From DAOUAE01 sp034433795 (lineage in GTDB: Bacteria > Chloroflexota > UBA6077 > FW602-bin22 > DAOUAE01), in assembly GCA_034433795.1 (NCBI GenBank), contig DAOUAE010000091.1, positions 1 through 18,551 on the forward strand: a DNA stretch of 18,551 bases. Reading direction: 5' to 3'. The notes beneath the pieces were generated by a model. That model searched no databases, was not told where the DNA came from, and saw only the letters and a list, made by a program, of their open reading frames with translations. Of the stretch, positions 7,560-14,668 are shown piece by piece (the first letter of the stretch is position 1; each line of letters begins with the position of its first letter). The position numbers and the translations under genes are program-made.

Positions 7560-7589
7560 AGTATAGCACCCACCGGATCACCCCGTCAA
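7560..7589 (-). promoter_or_regulatory. Promoter of the tRNA-Val/tRNA-Leu unit
   Basis: On the minus strand TTGACG (7589-7584), an 18-nt spacer and TATACT (7565-7560) each match the sigma-70 consensus at five of six positions. The -10 box ends 11 nt before the tRNA-Val 5' end, leaving a very short 5' leader. Confidence 0.85.
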
Positions 7590-8045
7590 GCGAGCGGCAT
7601 GGCTCTCACCTTCTTCCTCTGGCCCATAAGGTCTCGCAAGGATCAGCGGCGTTCCCCTGAGGAGGCCTTCTGGGGCCTTATGGTCTCCGGCTGTCCGTGG
7701 CAACTGACCGGCAGGCGCTGCCCGGGACTCCCGGCCCGGCCTCGCCTGACCCAAAGAGAGCCGGCCGACGCCTAAGAGAAGAAGTTGCCACCCGGTCAGA
7801 GACTCCACTCTTCTAGCAGGGGCTCGGCCGCTCTCCCACGCCATTGTGGTGAGACTGGCCCCGTTTGCCGTTCTCCCACCCCCGCGCGACTCGCTTTTGC
7901 CAAGGAGCCGGATAGTAGCGCCTGCCGTCCTCGTGCTCGCCCTCTGTCTCCGCGCGGCACCGACATCCCACGTCCTGGCTGACCCAGACGGTCCCCCGGT
8001 AATCTTTTAGCCGACGGCCGAGAGAGCCCAAGGCCAACCGTCTCA
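7590..8045. other. About 450-base non-coding stretch upstream of the second sugar operon
   Basis: No open frame here has a convincing start, ribosome-binding site or recognisable protein. The octamer CCATAAGG at 7624-7631 recurs inverted as CCTTATGG at 7676-7683, so the two copies could close a stem around a 44-nt interior. The same octamer appears again in the gap before the aminotransferase gene. The rest is GC-rich without obvious repeats. Confidence 0.45.
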
Positions 8046-8086
8046 TGTCCGCATCTGTCCGCCTTTGTCCGTTTTTTGGCCGGACA
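8046..8086 (+). promoter_or_regulatory. Candidate activator/repressor site: three helically phased TGTCCG repeats plus one inverted copy
   Basis: TGTCCG occurs at 8046, 8056 and 8066, a period of exactly 10 bp, so all copies face the same side of the helix. The inverted copy CGGACA at 8081-8086 pairs with the third repeat around a T-rich 9-nt loop. The cluster ends 4 bp before the probable -35 box of the second sugar operon. Direct repeats at about one helical turn upstream of -35 are typical of response regulators and some activators. The binding protein is not identifiable, and no regulator gene accompanies this operon in the window. Confidence 0.55.
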
Positions 8087-8090
8087 CCTC

Positions 8091-8119
8091 TTGTCATCCA
8101 AAACACCTCTGTCTAATAG
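8091..8119 (+). promoter_or_regulatory. Probable promoter of the second sugar operon
   Basis: TTGTCA at 8091-8096 matches the -35 consensus at five of six positions. The -10 could be TCTAAT at 8112-8117 (five of six, but a short 15-nt spacer) or TAATAG at 8114-8119 (17-nt spacer, poorer match). A compromise between hexamer quality and spacing would fit an activator-dependent promoter. The predicted leader before the ATG at 8161 is about 35-40 nt. Confidence 0.5.
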
Positions 8120-8160
8120 AGGAGATGCAGACGCTGCAGGCCGAAGGAGGAGGGTTGGCC

Positions 8161-9570
8161 ATGGGCAGTTATCTCTTACCTACACGGTTGAGTCGGCGGC
8201 AGGTCCTTTGGGCTGGCATTCTGATGGCTGCGACGCCACTGCTGGCCGCCTGTGGTCAGGCCGCGCCAGCGACGCCAACCGCTGAGGCGGTGAAGCCGGC
8301 AGCGAAAGCCGCACCCGAGGGGAAGAAAGTTCGCCTGATCGCGGTGGATACAGGCGATGGAACATTTTTGCGAAACGCTTTGAAGCCCTTCCTTGAGCGT
8401 AATCCCAATATCGAGGTGGAAATTGTCGCGGTCGCCTGGGCCCAGTACGACGAGAAAGTTGACCTACTCGTCGCTGGTGGTGAGGCTCCGGCGCTCTGGT
8501 GGCCTGGGGCAAAGAGAGGATACCGGTATTACGCAATCCGCGATATGTTCCCAGACTTGACTCCATATATTCAACGTGATAAATATGACACGAGTGACTT
8601 TTTCGAGCCAACATGGAAATATGTCCACTGGCAAGGCAAACCTGTAGCTTTCCCCTCTCAGCATCATCTCGCACCCTATATCTTTTTCAATAAGACACTA
8701 TTCGACCAGGCTGGTGTTCAGTACCCGCCGACGACCTGGGAAGATACATCCTGGACGTGGGACCGTTTCCTCGAACTGGCGAAAGCGCTGACCAAGCCCA
8801 ATCCTGACCCAACAAAAGCGGTCTGGGGGACGAGTGGGGCCTGGACAGATCTACGGCATGCGGCCTGGGTCTGGGGTGGCGACTACTTTGACGAGAAAGA
8901 CTACGAAGGCGGCCTGCCGAAAAAGGCTAACGTCAACCGCCCCGAGGTCATCGACGGCTTGCAGTTTATGGCCGATCTCATACACAAATACAAAGTGCAA
9001 CCGAGCCCGGCCGATTTGCAAGTTATCACCGCTGGGGGTGTTAATCCGTTTATGGTCGGACGCGTGGCCATGGCCCCTGGCGCGACCTGGAATCTCTTGC
9101 AATTCGCGACCATCAAGGACTTCCAGTGGGATGTCGCTCCCCTGCCGATCGCGCCCAAGAGCCCGATTCAACGAAAACTGCTACTCTATCCCGATCAGTG
9201 GACTTTCTTTAAAGCGACTCCCTATCCTGATCAGGCCTGGGAACTCTTAAAGTATATGGTCTCCCCGGAGGGCATGAACCTTTATAGTATAGAAGGGCGC
9301 AATACACTGCCTTCTCGCAAGTCTGTGGGTGAGAGATGGGTTTCTAAGGTCTTGGAGAGCACAAAACTTCCACGCGAACGTATCGAGATGGTACTCAACG
9401 GCATCAAATACAGCCAGGTGACGGCATCGCACGCTATTCCGAAGTTTGCCGAAGCCCACGATGTGGCCATCAAGCCACCGCTGGACGAATTGTGGCTGGG
9501 TAAAATTACGGCCAAGGAGGCGGTGGCGCGAATGGAGCCCAAGATCAACGAGATCCTGGCTCAGCCATGA
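8161..9570 (+). CDS. Sugar-binding lipoprotein of second CUT1 ABC transporter
   Basis: A 469-residue lipoprotein. SRRQVL (11-16) is a twin-arginine-type motif, followed by a hydrophobic segment and lipobox LAAC with Cys31 as the lipidation site. A short Ala/Pro/Thr/Lys linker leads into a family 1 solute-binding domain, with segments such as LKPFLERNPNIEVEIVAVAW near the start and YPDQAWELLKYMVSPEG near the end. The frame stays open upstream to 8065. I chose ATG 8161 because AGGAGGAGGG lies about 8 nt before it and the signal peptide begins there. It is the first gene of the operon with two permeases, a deacetylase and an aminotransferase. It is clearly related in type to, but diverged from, the binding protein at 2207-3649. 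The ligand is unknown. Confidence 0.92.
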   Translation: MGSYLLPTRLSRRQVLWAGILMAATPLLAACGQAAPATPTAEAVKPAAKAAPEGKKVRLIAVDTGDGTFLRNALKPFLERNPNIEVEIVAVAWAQYDEKVDLLVAGGEAPALWWPGAKRGYRYYAIRDMFPDLTPYIQRDKYDTSDFFEPTWKYVHWQGKPVAFPSQHHLAPYIFFNKTLFDQAGVQYPPTTWEDTSWTWDRFLELAKALTKPNPDPTKAVWGTSGAWTDLRHAAWVWGGDYFDEKDYEGGLPKKANVNRPEVIDGLQFMADLIHKYKVQPSPADLQVITAGGVNPFMVGRVAMAPGATWNLLQFATIKDFQWDVAPLPIAPKSPIQRKLLLYPDQWTFFKATPYPDQAWELLKYMVSPEGMNLYSIEGRNTLPSRKSVGERWVSKVLESTKLPRERIEMVLNGIKYSQVTASHAIPKFAEAHDVAIKPPLDELWLGKITAKEAVARMEPKINEILAQP

Positions 9571-9581
9571 AGCGCCGCGTG

Positions 9582-9617
9582 GGAGGGTCCATCGGGCCTT
9601 TCCCCGATGGACCCTCC
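9582..9617 (+). promoter_or_regulatory. Perfect 15-bp intercistronic hairpin between second binding-protein and permease genes
   Basis: GGAGGGTCCATCGGG (9582-9596) pairs with CCCGATGGACCCTCC (9603-9617) around a 6-nt loop, starting 11 nt after the binding-protein stop. Only TATTCT follows, not a proper T-run. Placement and stem length mirror the hairpin at 2165-2197 although the stem sequences differ. It probably stabilises the binding-protein mRNA end or attenuates read-through into the permease genes. Confidence 0.75.
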
Positions 9618-9652
9618 TATTCTCCACACCAGATTGCGACGGATGGCCCCGA

Positions 9653-10597
9653 ATGCGTGTAGAGACCAGAGTACAGGTCAAGAGATCCTTTCTGCGTCTC
9701 TCTCTGACACAGCGTGAGGCGATTGCCTTTTACCTGTTCATCTCTCCCTGGCTCCTCGGATTTCTTCTCTTCACTCTTGGTCCTATGATCGCCGCTTTTC
9801 TCCTTTCTTTTACCTTCTACGACGTTATCAGCCCTCCACGTTGGGTCTGGTTTGAGAATTACCGCATTATGTTCACCACTGATCCACTCTTCTGGCAGGC
9901 GCTAAAGGTGACTTTTATCTATGTCTTTGGTTCTGTTCCTCTACACCTTGGTGCCGCTCTTTTTGTCGCTCTGTTGATGAATCAGCCTTTGCCTGGGATT
10001 TACTTCTTCAGAACCGTTTATTATCTTCCATCGATTATCGGAGGTGTACCTGTAGCCTTACTGTGGCTCTGGATTTATAATCCGAGTTTTGGAATCGCCA
10101 ACTGGTTGCTCTCTTTGGTTGGAATCAAAGGGCCTCAGTGGCTTTTTGACGAGTTCTGGGTAATTCCTGCGCTCATTATCATGGGCCTCTGGGGTATTGG
10201 TGGCGCCATGTTGGTTTTTCTGGCCGCTCTTCAGGGTATTCCTCGTCACCTCTACGAAGCCGCTCAACTCGATGGGGCCGGCGTTCTGGCCCAGTTTAGA
10301 CATGTGACGCTACCGATGCTATCCCCTGTCATCTTCTTTAACCTTGTCATGGGTATTATCCACTCTTTCCAGGTGTTCACTAATGTTTTCATCATGACTC
10401 AAGGCGGCCCGGCGAATGCGAGCCTGGTCTATGTGCTCCATCTGTATCGCAACGCGTTTTCCTATTTCAAGATGGGCTACGCCGCCGCGCTGGCCTGGTT
10501 TCTGTTTCTGGTTATTCTGGTCATTACACTGTTAATCATCAAGTCCAGCCCTGCCTGGGTTTACTATGAGGGTATGCGCGGAGGTCGTCAGACGTGA
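9653..10597 (+). CDS. Carbohydrate ABC transporter permease, MalF/UgpA type (second system)
   Basis: A 314-residue membrane subunit with about six hydrophobic segments, the first at about residues 23-52 (FYLFISPWLLGFLLFTLGP). The ATPase-docking EAA loop is YEAAQLDGAG (201-210), followed by QFRHVTLPMLSPVIFF, and the family motif FIMTQGGPANAS is near the C-terminus. The frame is open upstream into the binding-protein gene. ATG 9653 is the first start that gives a normal N-terminus after the hairpin; its ribosome-binding site is weak (GGATGG about 6 nt upstream), so the start is less certain than the product. It overlaps the next permease gene by 4 nt. It is noticeably AT-richer than flanking genes: 9961-10020 has 25 G or C out of 60. 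Confidence 0.9.
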   Translation: MRVETRVQVKRSFLRLSLTQREAIAFYLFISPWLLGFLLFTLGPMIAAFLLSFTFYDVISPPRWVWFENYRIMFTTDPLFWQALKVTFIYVFGSVPLHLGAALFVALLMNQPLPGIYFFRTVYYLPSIIGGVPVALLWLWIYNPSFGIANWLLSLVGIKGPQWLFDEFWVIPALIIMGLWGIGGAMLVFLAALQGIPRHLYEAAQLDGAGVLAQFRHVTLPMLSPVIFFNLVMGIIHSFQVFTNVFIMTQGGPANASLVYVLHLYRNAFSYFKMGYAAALAWFLFLVILVITLLIIKSSPAWVYYEGMRGGRQT

Positions 10598-11466
10598 TCG
10601 GCACCCTGGCACACGAGTTCTGGCGTCGAAAGAGCGTCCAGAACCTCTTTCTGAGAGCACTTAGCTTCACATTCATTGTCGCCGGGAGTATATTTATCGC
10701 AATCCCTGTTGCCTGGATGATCTCTACTTCGCTAAAAACCCTTGGAGAGACGTTTCTCTTTCCTCCACGATGGATTCCCCATGAGATTCGCTGGGATAAT
10801 TACCCACGAGCGCTAACTTTTATCGATTACGGACATTATCTTAACAACACACTCATTATTACGATCTCGGCAATGATCGGTCAGATACTCTCGGCCTCGC
10901 TTGTCGCTTTCGGCTTTGCGAGATTGCGTGCCCCTGGCCGGGATTTCCTCTTCGTCGTCCTGCTCGCCACACTTATGCTGCCATACCACGTAACACTGGT
11001 CCCTACCTATCTTCTCTTCCGAGCACTTGGCTGGCTCAATACTTACCTGCCTCTCATCGTCCCTTCATGGTTAGGTGGTGGTGCTTTCTTCATTTTCTTG
11101 TTGCGACAGTTCTTCGCTACTCTCCCCCTCGAGCTCGATGACGCTGCTCGCATCGACGGAGCCAGTCTCTTCGATATCTACTGGCGAATTATGCTTCCTC
11201 TCTCTAAACCTGCTCTGGCGACAGTAGCGATCTTCTCCTTCTTTGCTCATTGGAATGACTTTCTCGGACCGCTCATCTACCTTAGTCGGGAACGCATGTA
11301 TACCCTCTCTCTAGGGTTGGCTTTCTACGTGACCACCCACGGCCAGGTCGAGTGGAACCTGCTGATGGCGGCGACTCTTGTGACACTTCTGCCACCATTG
11401 ATCCTCTTCTTTACCTTCCAGCGCGCCTTTGTTCAGGGCATCGCCCTGACCGGCCTAAAAGGTTGA
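10594..11466 (+). CDS. Carbohydrate ABC transporter permease, MalG type (second system)
   Basis: A 290-residue permease that begins at GTG 10594, overlapping the previous stop as GTGA, with GGAGG about 9 nt upstream. This indicates translational coupling to the MalF-type partner. Hydrophobic segments begin at about residue 22. The EAA loop is LDDAARIDGAS (181-191), followed by LFDIYWRIMLPLSKPAL. The C-terminus FQRAFVQGIALTGLKG is the usual MalG/UgpE ending. No ATPase gene follows, so a shared ATPase is likely. The soluble deacetylase gene starts 15 nt downstream, which ties this transporter to that enzyme. Confidence 0.92.
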   Translation: MIGTLAHEFWRRKSVQNLFLRALSFTFIVAGSIFIAIPVAWMISTSLKTLGETFLFPPRWIPHEIRWDNYPRALTFIDYGHYLNNTLIITISAMIGQILSASLVAFGFARLRAPGRDFLFVVLLATLMLPYHVTLVPTYLLFRALGWLNTYLPLIVPSWLGGGAFFIFLLRQFFATLPLELDDAARIDGASLFDIYWRIMLPLSKPALATVAIFSFFAHWNDFLGPLIYLSRERMYTLSLGLAFYVTTHGQVEWNLLMAATLVTLLPPLILFFTFQRAFVQGIALTGLKG

Positions 11467-11481
11467 GGGTGGAGAAACAGA

Positions 11482-12288
11482 ATGAGAGAGCAGACCCAGA
11501 TCCCGGACTCTCGGGTACGGACCCCCTGGCCGGAGGGCTGCCTCGGCGCGGTCTCGCTGACCTTCGACGACGGGCTGCGGTCGCACCTTGAGCGGGCCGC
11601 ACCCCTTCTGGCCGAGTACAACCTCCAGGCCACCTTCTACCTCTGCCCCCGTGGCGATGACTGGGCCGAACGGCTCCAGCCCTGGCGCGCCCTGGCCCAG
11701 CAGGGCCACGAGATCGGCAACCACTCCCTTACCCACCCCTGCGCCCGCAACTTCCGCGATTCCTTCGAGACCCGCAGCCTGGAGGACCTGACTCTGACCG
11801 AGATCGAGGCCGATATCCTGGAGGCCGAACGCCGCCTGCGCCTGGCCATCCCGGAACAGACCACCCGCACGTTCTGCTACCCCTGCTACCTCGATTACGT
11901 CGGCGAAGGCCCCACGCGCCAGAGCTACGTGCCCGTGGTGGCCCGCCACTTCCCCGCCGCCCGTGGCCGTGGCGAGCGACCCAACCACCCCCTGACCTGC
12001 GACCTGCACTACCTCTGGTCGTTTCCGGTCGAGCGCATGTCCGGGGCCGAGATGATCGGCCTGGCCGAACAGGCCGCCGCCACCGGCCGCTGGACGATCC
12101 TCACCTTCCACGGTATTCACGAAGGCCACCTCCCGGTGGCCGAGACCGACCTGCGCGACCTCTGCGCCTTCCTGGCCCGCCACCGACACCGCCTCTGGAC
12201 CGCCCCAGTGGTCACGATCGCCCAGCGCCTCCAGGCCTGGCGCCAGACCATCGGCCGCCCCGGCACTCCCCAGCCCGCACCCGGCTGA
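11482..12288 (+). CDS. Polysaccharide deacetylase family protein (NodB domain, carbohydrate esterase 4-like)
   Basis: A 268-residue protein with no signal peptide or membrane segment, so probably cytoplasmic. NodB motifs are visible in order: motif 1 LTFDDG (Asp29 and Asp30, the general base and a metal ligand), motif 2 HSLTH (His81 and His85, metal ligands), a motif 3-like FCYPCY (131-136) and motif 4 LTFH (His210). Family members remove N- or O-acetyl groups from sugars such as N-acetylglucosamine polymers. The ATG at 11482 has GGTGGAG about 7 nt upstream. Its place directly behind a sugar importer suggests it acts on an imported small acetylated sugar rather than on cell wall, which is an inference. 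Its high GC contrasts with the preceding permease genes. Confidence 0.88.
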   Translation: MREQTQIPDSRVRTPWPEGCLGAVSLTFDDGLRSHLERAAPLLAEYNLQATFYLCPRGDDWAERLQPWRALAQQGHEIGNHSLTHPCARNFRDSFETRSLEDLTLTEIEADILEAERRLRLAIPEQTTRTFCYPCYLDYVGEGPTRQSYVPVVARHFPAARGRGERPNHPLTCDLHYLWSFPVERMSGAEMIGLAEQAAATGRWTILTFHGIHEGHLPVAETDLRDLCAFLARHRHRLWTAPVVTIAQRLQAWRQTIGRPGTPQPAPG

Positions 12289-12358
12289 ACCCACCGGCTG
12301 GACACCATAAGGCAACCATGCTAGGCTGCCTCTAAACCCGACAGAAGGAGGAGAACCC

Positions 12359-13642
12359 ATGGCCACCGAACAACTGGCTCTCCTCGGCGGACCCAAGGCC
12401 GTCACCCTGCCCTTCCCCGAATGGCCCCGACGCACCCCGGCCGACGCCGAAGCCCTCCTGGCCGCCTTCTGGGGCACCGGCCGCGAGGCCATCGAGCCCG
12501 GCGGCGTCATCGGCGCCTTCGAACGCGCCTTCGCCGCCTACCAAAACCGCCGCTTCGCCCTGGCGGTCAACGGCGGGACCTCCGCCCTCCATCTGGCGGT
12601 GATGGCCGCCGGGGTCGAGCCGGGCGATGAGGTGATCGTCTCCCCCTACACCTGGGGCGCCACCGTCGGCTGCATCCTCCACGCCAACGCCATCCCGGTC
12701 TTCGCCGATATCGACCCCCACAGCCTGAACCTCGACCCGGCCGCCGTCGCCCGCCGGATCACCCCCCGCACCCGGGCCATCGTGGTGGTCCACCTCTACG
12801 GCCAGCCGGCCGATATGGACCCTATCCTGGAGCTCGCCCAGGCCCACCACCTGGTGGTGATCGAGGACTGCGCCCAGGCCCACGGCGCCACCTACAAAGG
12901 CCGCAAGGTCGGCAGCCTCGGCCACATCGGCTGCTTCAGCTTCCAGGCCTCCAAACACCTGCCCACCATCGAGGGCGGCATGCTGGTCACTGACGACGAG
13001 GAGATCTACCACCGCGCCCTCCTCCTGGCGATGCACCCCCAGCGCCAGGTGGTCGAGACCGCCCAGAGTCCGCTGGCCCGCTACGTCGACTCGCTCGGCT
13101 TCAACTACCGCATGCACCCCTACGCCGCCGCCCTCGGCCTGGCCCGCCTGCCCCACCTCGACGCCGATAACGCCCGCCGCCGTCAGAAGGTCGCCCGCCT
13201 GATCACCGCCCTGCGCGAGGTCCCCGGGATCGAGCCGGTCTTCCCCGAGGTCCAGGAGGGCCACACCTACCACATGATCCCGTTCCGCTACCGGGCCGGC
13301 GACCTCCACGGGCTGCCGCGTGAGGTCTACCGCGAGGCGGTCCGGGCCGAAGGGGTCAACCTGGGAAGTTACGTCCGGGTGCCCATCCACCTGCGGCCGC
13401 GCCTCCAGGAACGATATTTCTACGGCCGGGGCTGCCCCTGGACCTGCCGCCCCGGCCATCCGGAGATCGTCTACCGACCGGGCGATTGCCCGGTGGCCGA
13501 GCACTTCTGCGCCGAGGAGGAACTGACCCTCTACAGCACCCCGCTCTGCGACGCCGACGACGCCCTGATCGACCAGCTGGCCGCCGCCTTCGCCAAGGTA
13601 GCCGCCAACCACCAGGCCCTCCTGGCCGCCCGCCCCGGCTGA
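12359..13642 (+). CDS. DegT/DnrJ/EryC1/StrS-family PLP-dependent aminotransferase
   Basis: A 427-residue fold-type I PLP enzyme of the sugar-aminotransferase family. Visible landmarks are NGGTSALHLAVMAAGVEPGD (cofactor phosphate region, 71-90), EDCAQAHGATYKGRKVGSLG with cofactor-ring Asp170, and SFQASKHLPTIEGG with Lys199 as the Schiff-base lysine. Length and motifs resemble the aminotransferases that act on keto-sugars, scyllo-inosose or AHBA-type precursors. The exact substrate cannot be told. The start has a strong AGGAGG-type site (GAAGGAGGAG, 12344-12353). It follows the deacetylase by 70 nt, so it is probably the last gene of the operon. A very strong hairpin begins at its stop codon. 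It is extremely GC-rich (12421-12480 has 47 G or C out of 60). Confidence 0.92.
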   Translation: MATEQLALLGGPKAVTLPFPEWPRRTPADAEALLAAFWGTGREAIEPGGVIGAFERAFAAYQNRRFALAVNGGTSALHLAVMAAGVEPGDEVIVSPYTWGATVGCILHANAIPVFADIDPHSLNLDPAAVARRITPRTRAIVVVHLYGQPADMDPILELAQAHHLVVIEDCAQAHGATYKGRKVGSLGHIGCFSFQASKHLPTIEGGMLVTDDEEIYHRALLLAMHPQRQVVETAQSPLARYVDSLGFNYRMHPYAAALGLARLPHLDADNARRRQKVARLITALREVPGIEPVFPEVQEGHTYHMIPFRYRAGDLHGLPREVYREAVRAEGVNLGSYVRVPIHLRPRLQERYFYGRGCPWTCRPGHPEIVYRPGDCPVAEHFCAEEELTLYSTPLCDADDALIDQLAAAFAKVAANHQALLAARPG

Positions 13643-13681
13643 CCAGCCCCCGGACCCGGCGTCCGGAGCCAGGGGCTGGTC
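13641..13681. terminator. Bidirectional GC-rich hairpin between aminotransferase and ROK genes
   Basis: GACCAGCCCC (13641-13650) pairs with GGGGCTGGTC (13672-13681), and an inner stem CGGAC/GTCCG (13651-13655 with 13661-13665) extends it. It overlaps the aminotransferase stop codon and sits between two convergent operons. There is no T-run, so termination may be Rho-assisted, but it is the most plausible end signal for both operons. Confidence 0.6.
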
Positions 13682-13750
13682 CGGCCCAGGCCGGCCAGAC
13701 CACAGCGCCTGACACCCCTGGGGCCGAGGAACCCGGGCGCGGCCGGCCGC

Positions 13751-14668
13751 TCAGACGGCCCCGGTCTCAAGCAGCGACTCTGCCAGGGCGGCCGCGCCCC
13801 AGAGCCCGAGATCGGCTCCCAGCCGGCTGGGCACCACCGGCGGCGGGGTCGGGAGCGGCGCGATATAGCGGGGCAGCGCCTGCTGGACCGGCTCGAAGAG
13901 GGCCGGTCCGGCCTGGGCCACCCCTCCCCCCAGGACGATGAGGCTCGGATCGAGCAGCACCGCCGCATTGGCCAGCCCCCGGGCCAGAAAATCCAGGCAC
14001 TCCTGAAGCGCCATCTGCACCGCCGGCTCCGACACGGCGGCCGCAAAGACCGCCGCCGCCTCCGGAAAGACCCGCCCCGCCCGCTCGCTGGCCCGCCGGG
14101 CGATGGCCGGCCCGGCCGCCAGCGCCTCCAGACAGCCGCGCTTGCCGCAGGGGCAGACCGGCCCCTCCGGCCAGAGGACCATGTGCCCGATCTCGCCGGC
14201 CAGCCCCCGCCCCCGGTAGACCCGTCCCCCGAGGACCAGCCCTCCACCGATGCCCGTGCCGATGTTGACATACAGCAGGGCCGCCGCCCCCCGAGCGGCC
14301 CCGAAGCGCCACTCGCCCAGCGCCATGGCGTTGCCGTCATTGTCGAGGGCGACCGGCCGGCCAAAGGCATGGGCCAGGGTCTCGACCAGCGGGAAGTCCT
14401 CCCAGCCCGGGACATGGTGCGACCGGAGGACGCGCCCGCGGGCGACATCCACCGGCCCGCCGAAACTGACGCCCACCGCCGCCACCGGTGCCGCTCCCCG
14501 CGCCAGCAGCCCCCGGGCCAGGGCCACCATGGCGGCCAGAACGGCCCGGGCGTCGCCTGGTGGGGTCGGCTGGACCTCGCGGGCGATCAGCTGCTCGCTC
14601 TCCAGATCGACCAGCCCGGCGGCCAGTTTGGTCCCGCCGAAGTCCAGAGCCAGGACCAGCCGGCTCAC
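13751..14668 (-). CDS. ROK-family sugar kinase (glucokinase-like)
   Basis: A 305-residue kinase that would phosphorylate a hexose or N-acetylhexosamine with ATP. The N-terminal phosphate-binding motif is LALDFGGTKLAAGLVD. The catalytic Asp111 lies in LDNDGNAMALGE. The sugar-binding and zinc region reads GEIGHM (Glu159, His162) followed by CPCGKRGC (Cys172, Cys174, Cys179). No helix-turn-helix precedes it, so it is a kinase and not a ROK repressor. It starts at GTG 14668, overlapping the ribH stop as GTGA, so it is translationally coupled to lumazine synthase in the FMN-controlled operon. No flavin-pathway step needs such an enzyme. It may phosphorylate a sugar imported by one of the neighbouring transporters. 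Confidence 0.93.
   Translation of the reverse strand: MSRLVLALDFGGTKLAAGLVDLESEQLIAREVQPTPPGDARAVLAAMVALARGLLARGAAPVAAVGVSFGGPVDVARGRVLRSHHVPGWEDFPLVETLAHAFGRPVALDNDGNAMALGEWRFGAARGAAALLYVNIGTGIGGGLVLGGRVYRGRGLAGEIGHMVLWPEGPVCPCGKRGCLEALAAGPAIARRASERAGRVFPEAAAVFAAAVSEPAVQMALQECLDFLARGLANAAVLLDPSLIVLGGGVAQAGPALFEPVQQALPRYIAPLPTPPPVVPSRLGADLGLWGAAALAESLLETGAV

Noticed and set aside
8046..8086. A possible CRISPR-like repeat array
   Set aside because: The repeat unit is only 6 nt with 4-nt spacers, fits a transcription-factor site, and has no cas gene or long repeats nearby.
8065..8160. An N-terminal extension of the second binding protein to an upstream ATG
   Set aside because: The extension overlaps the TGTCCG repeats and promoter and precedes the signal peptide; the ATG at 8161 has a strong ribosome-binding site.
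9446..9652. An N-terminal extension of the second MalF-type permease into the binding-protein gene
   Set aside because: It would span the intercistronic hairpin and overlap coding sequence by over 120 nt; the residues are shadow-like and the normal permease N-terminus begins at 9653.
12332..13612. A 426-codon minus-strand open frame opposite the aminotransferase gene
   Set aside because: It is a shadow frame: a low-complexity Gly/Val/Ala/Asp translation with no start signal, while the plus-strand frame has every DegT-family landmark.
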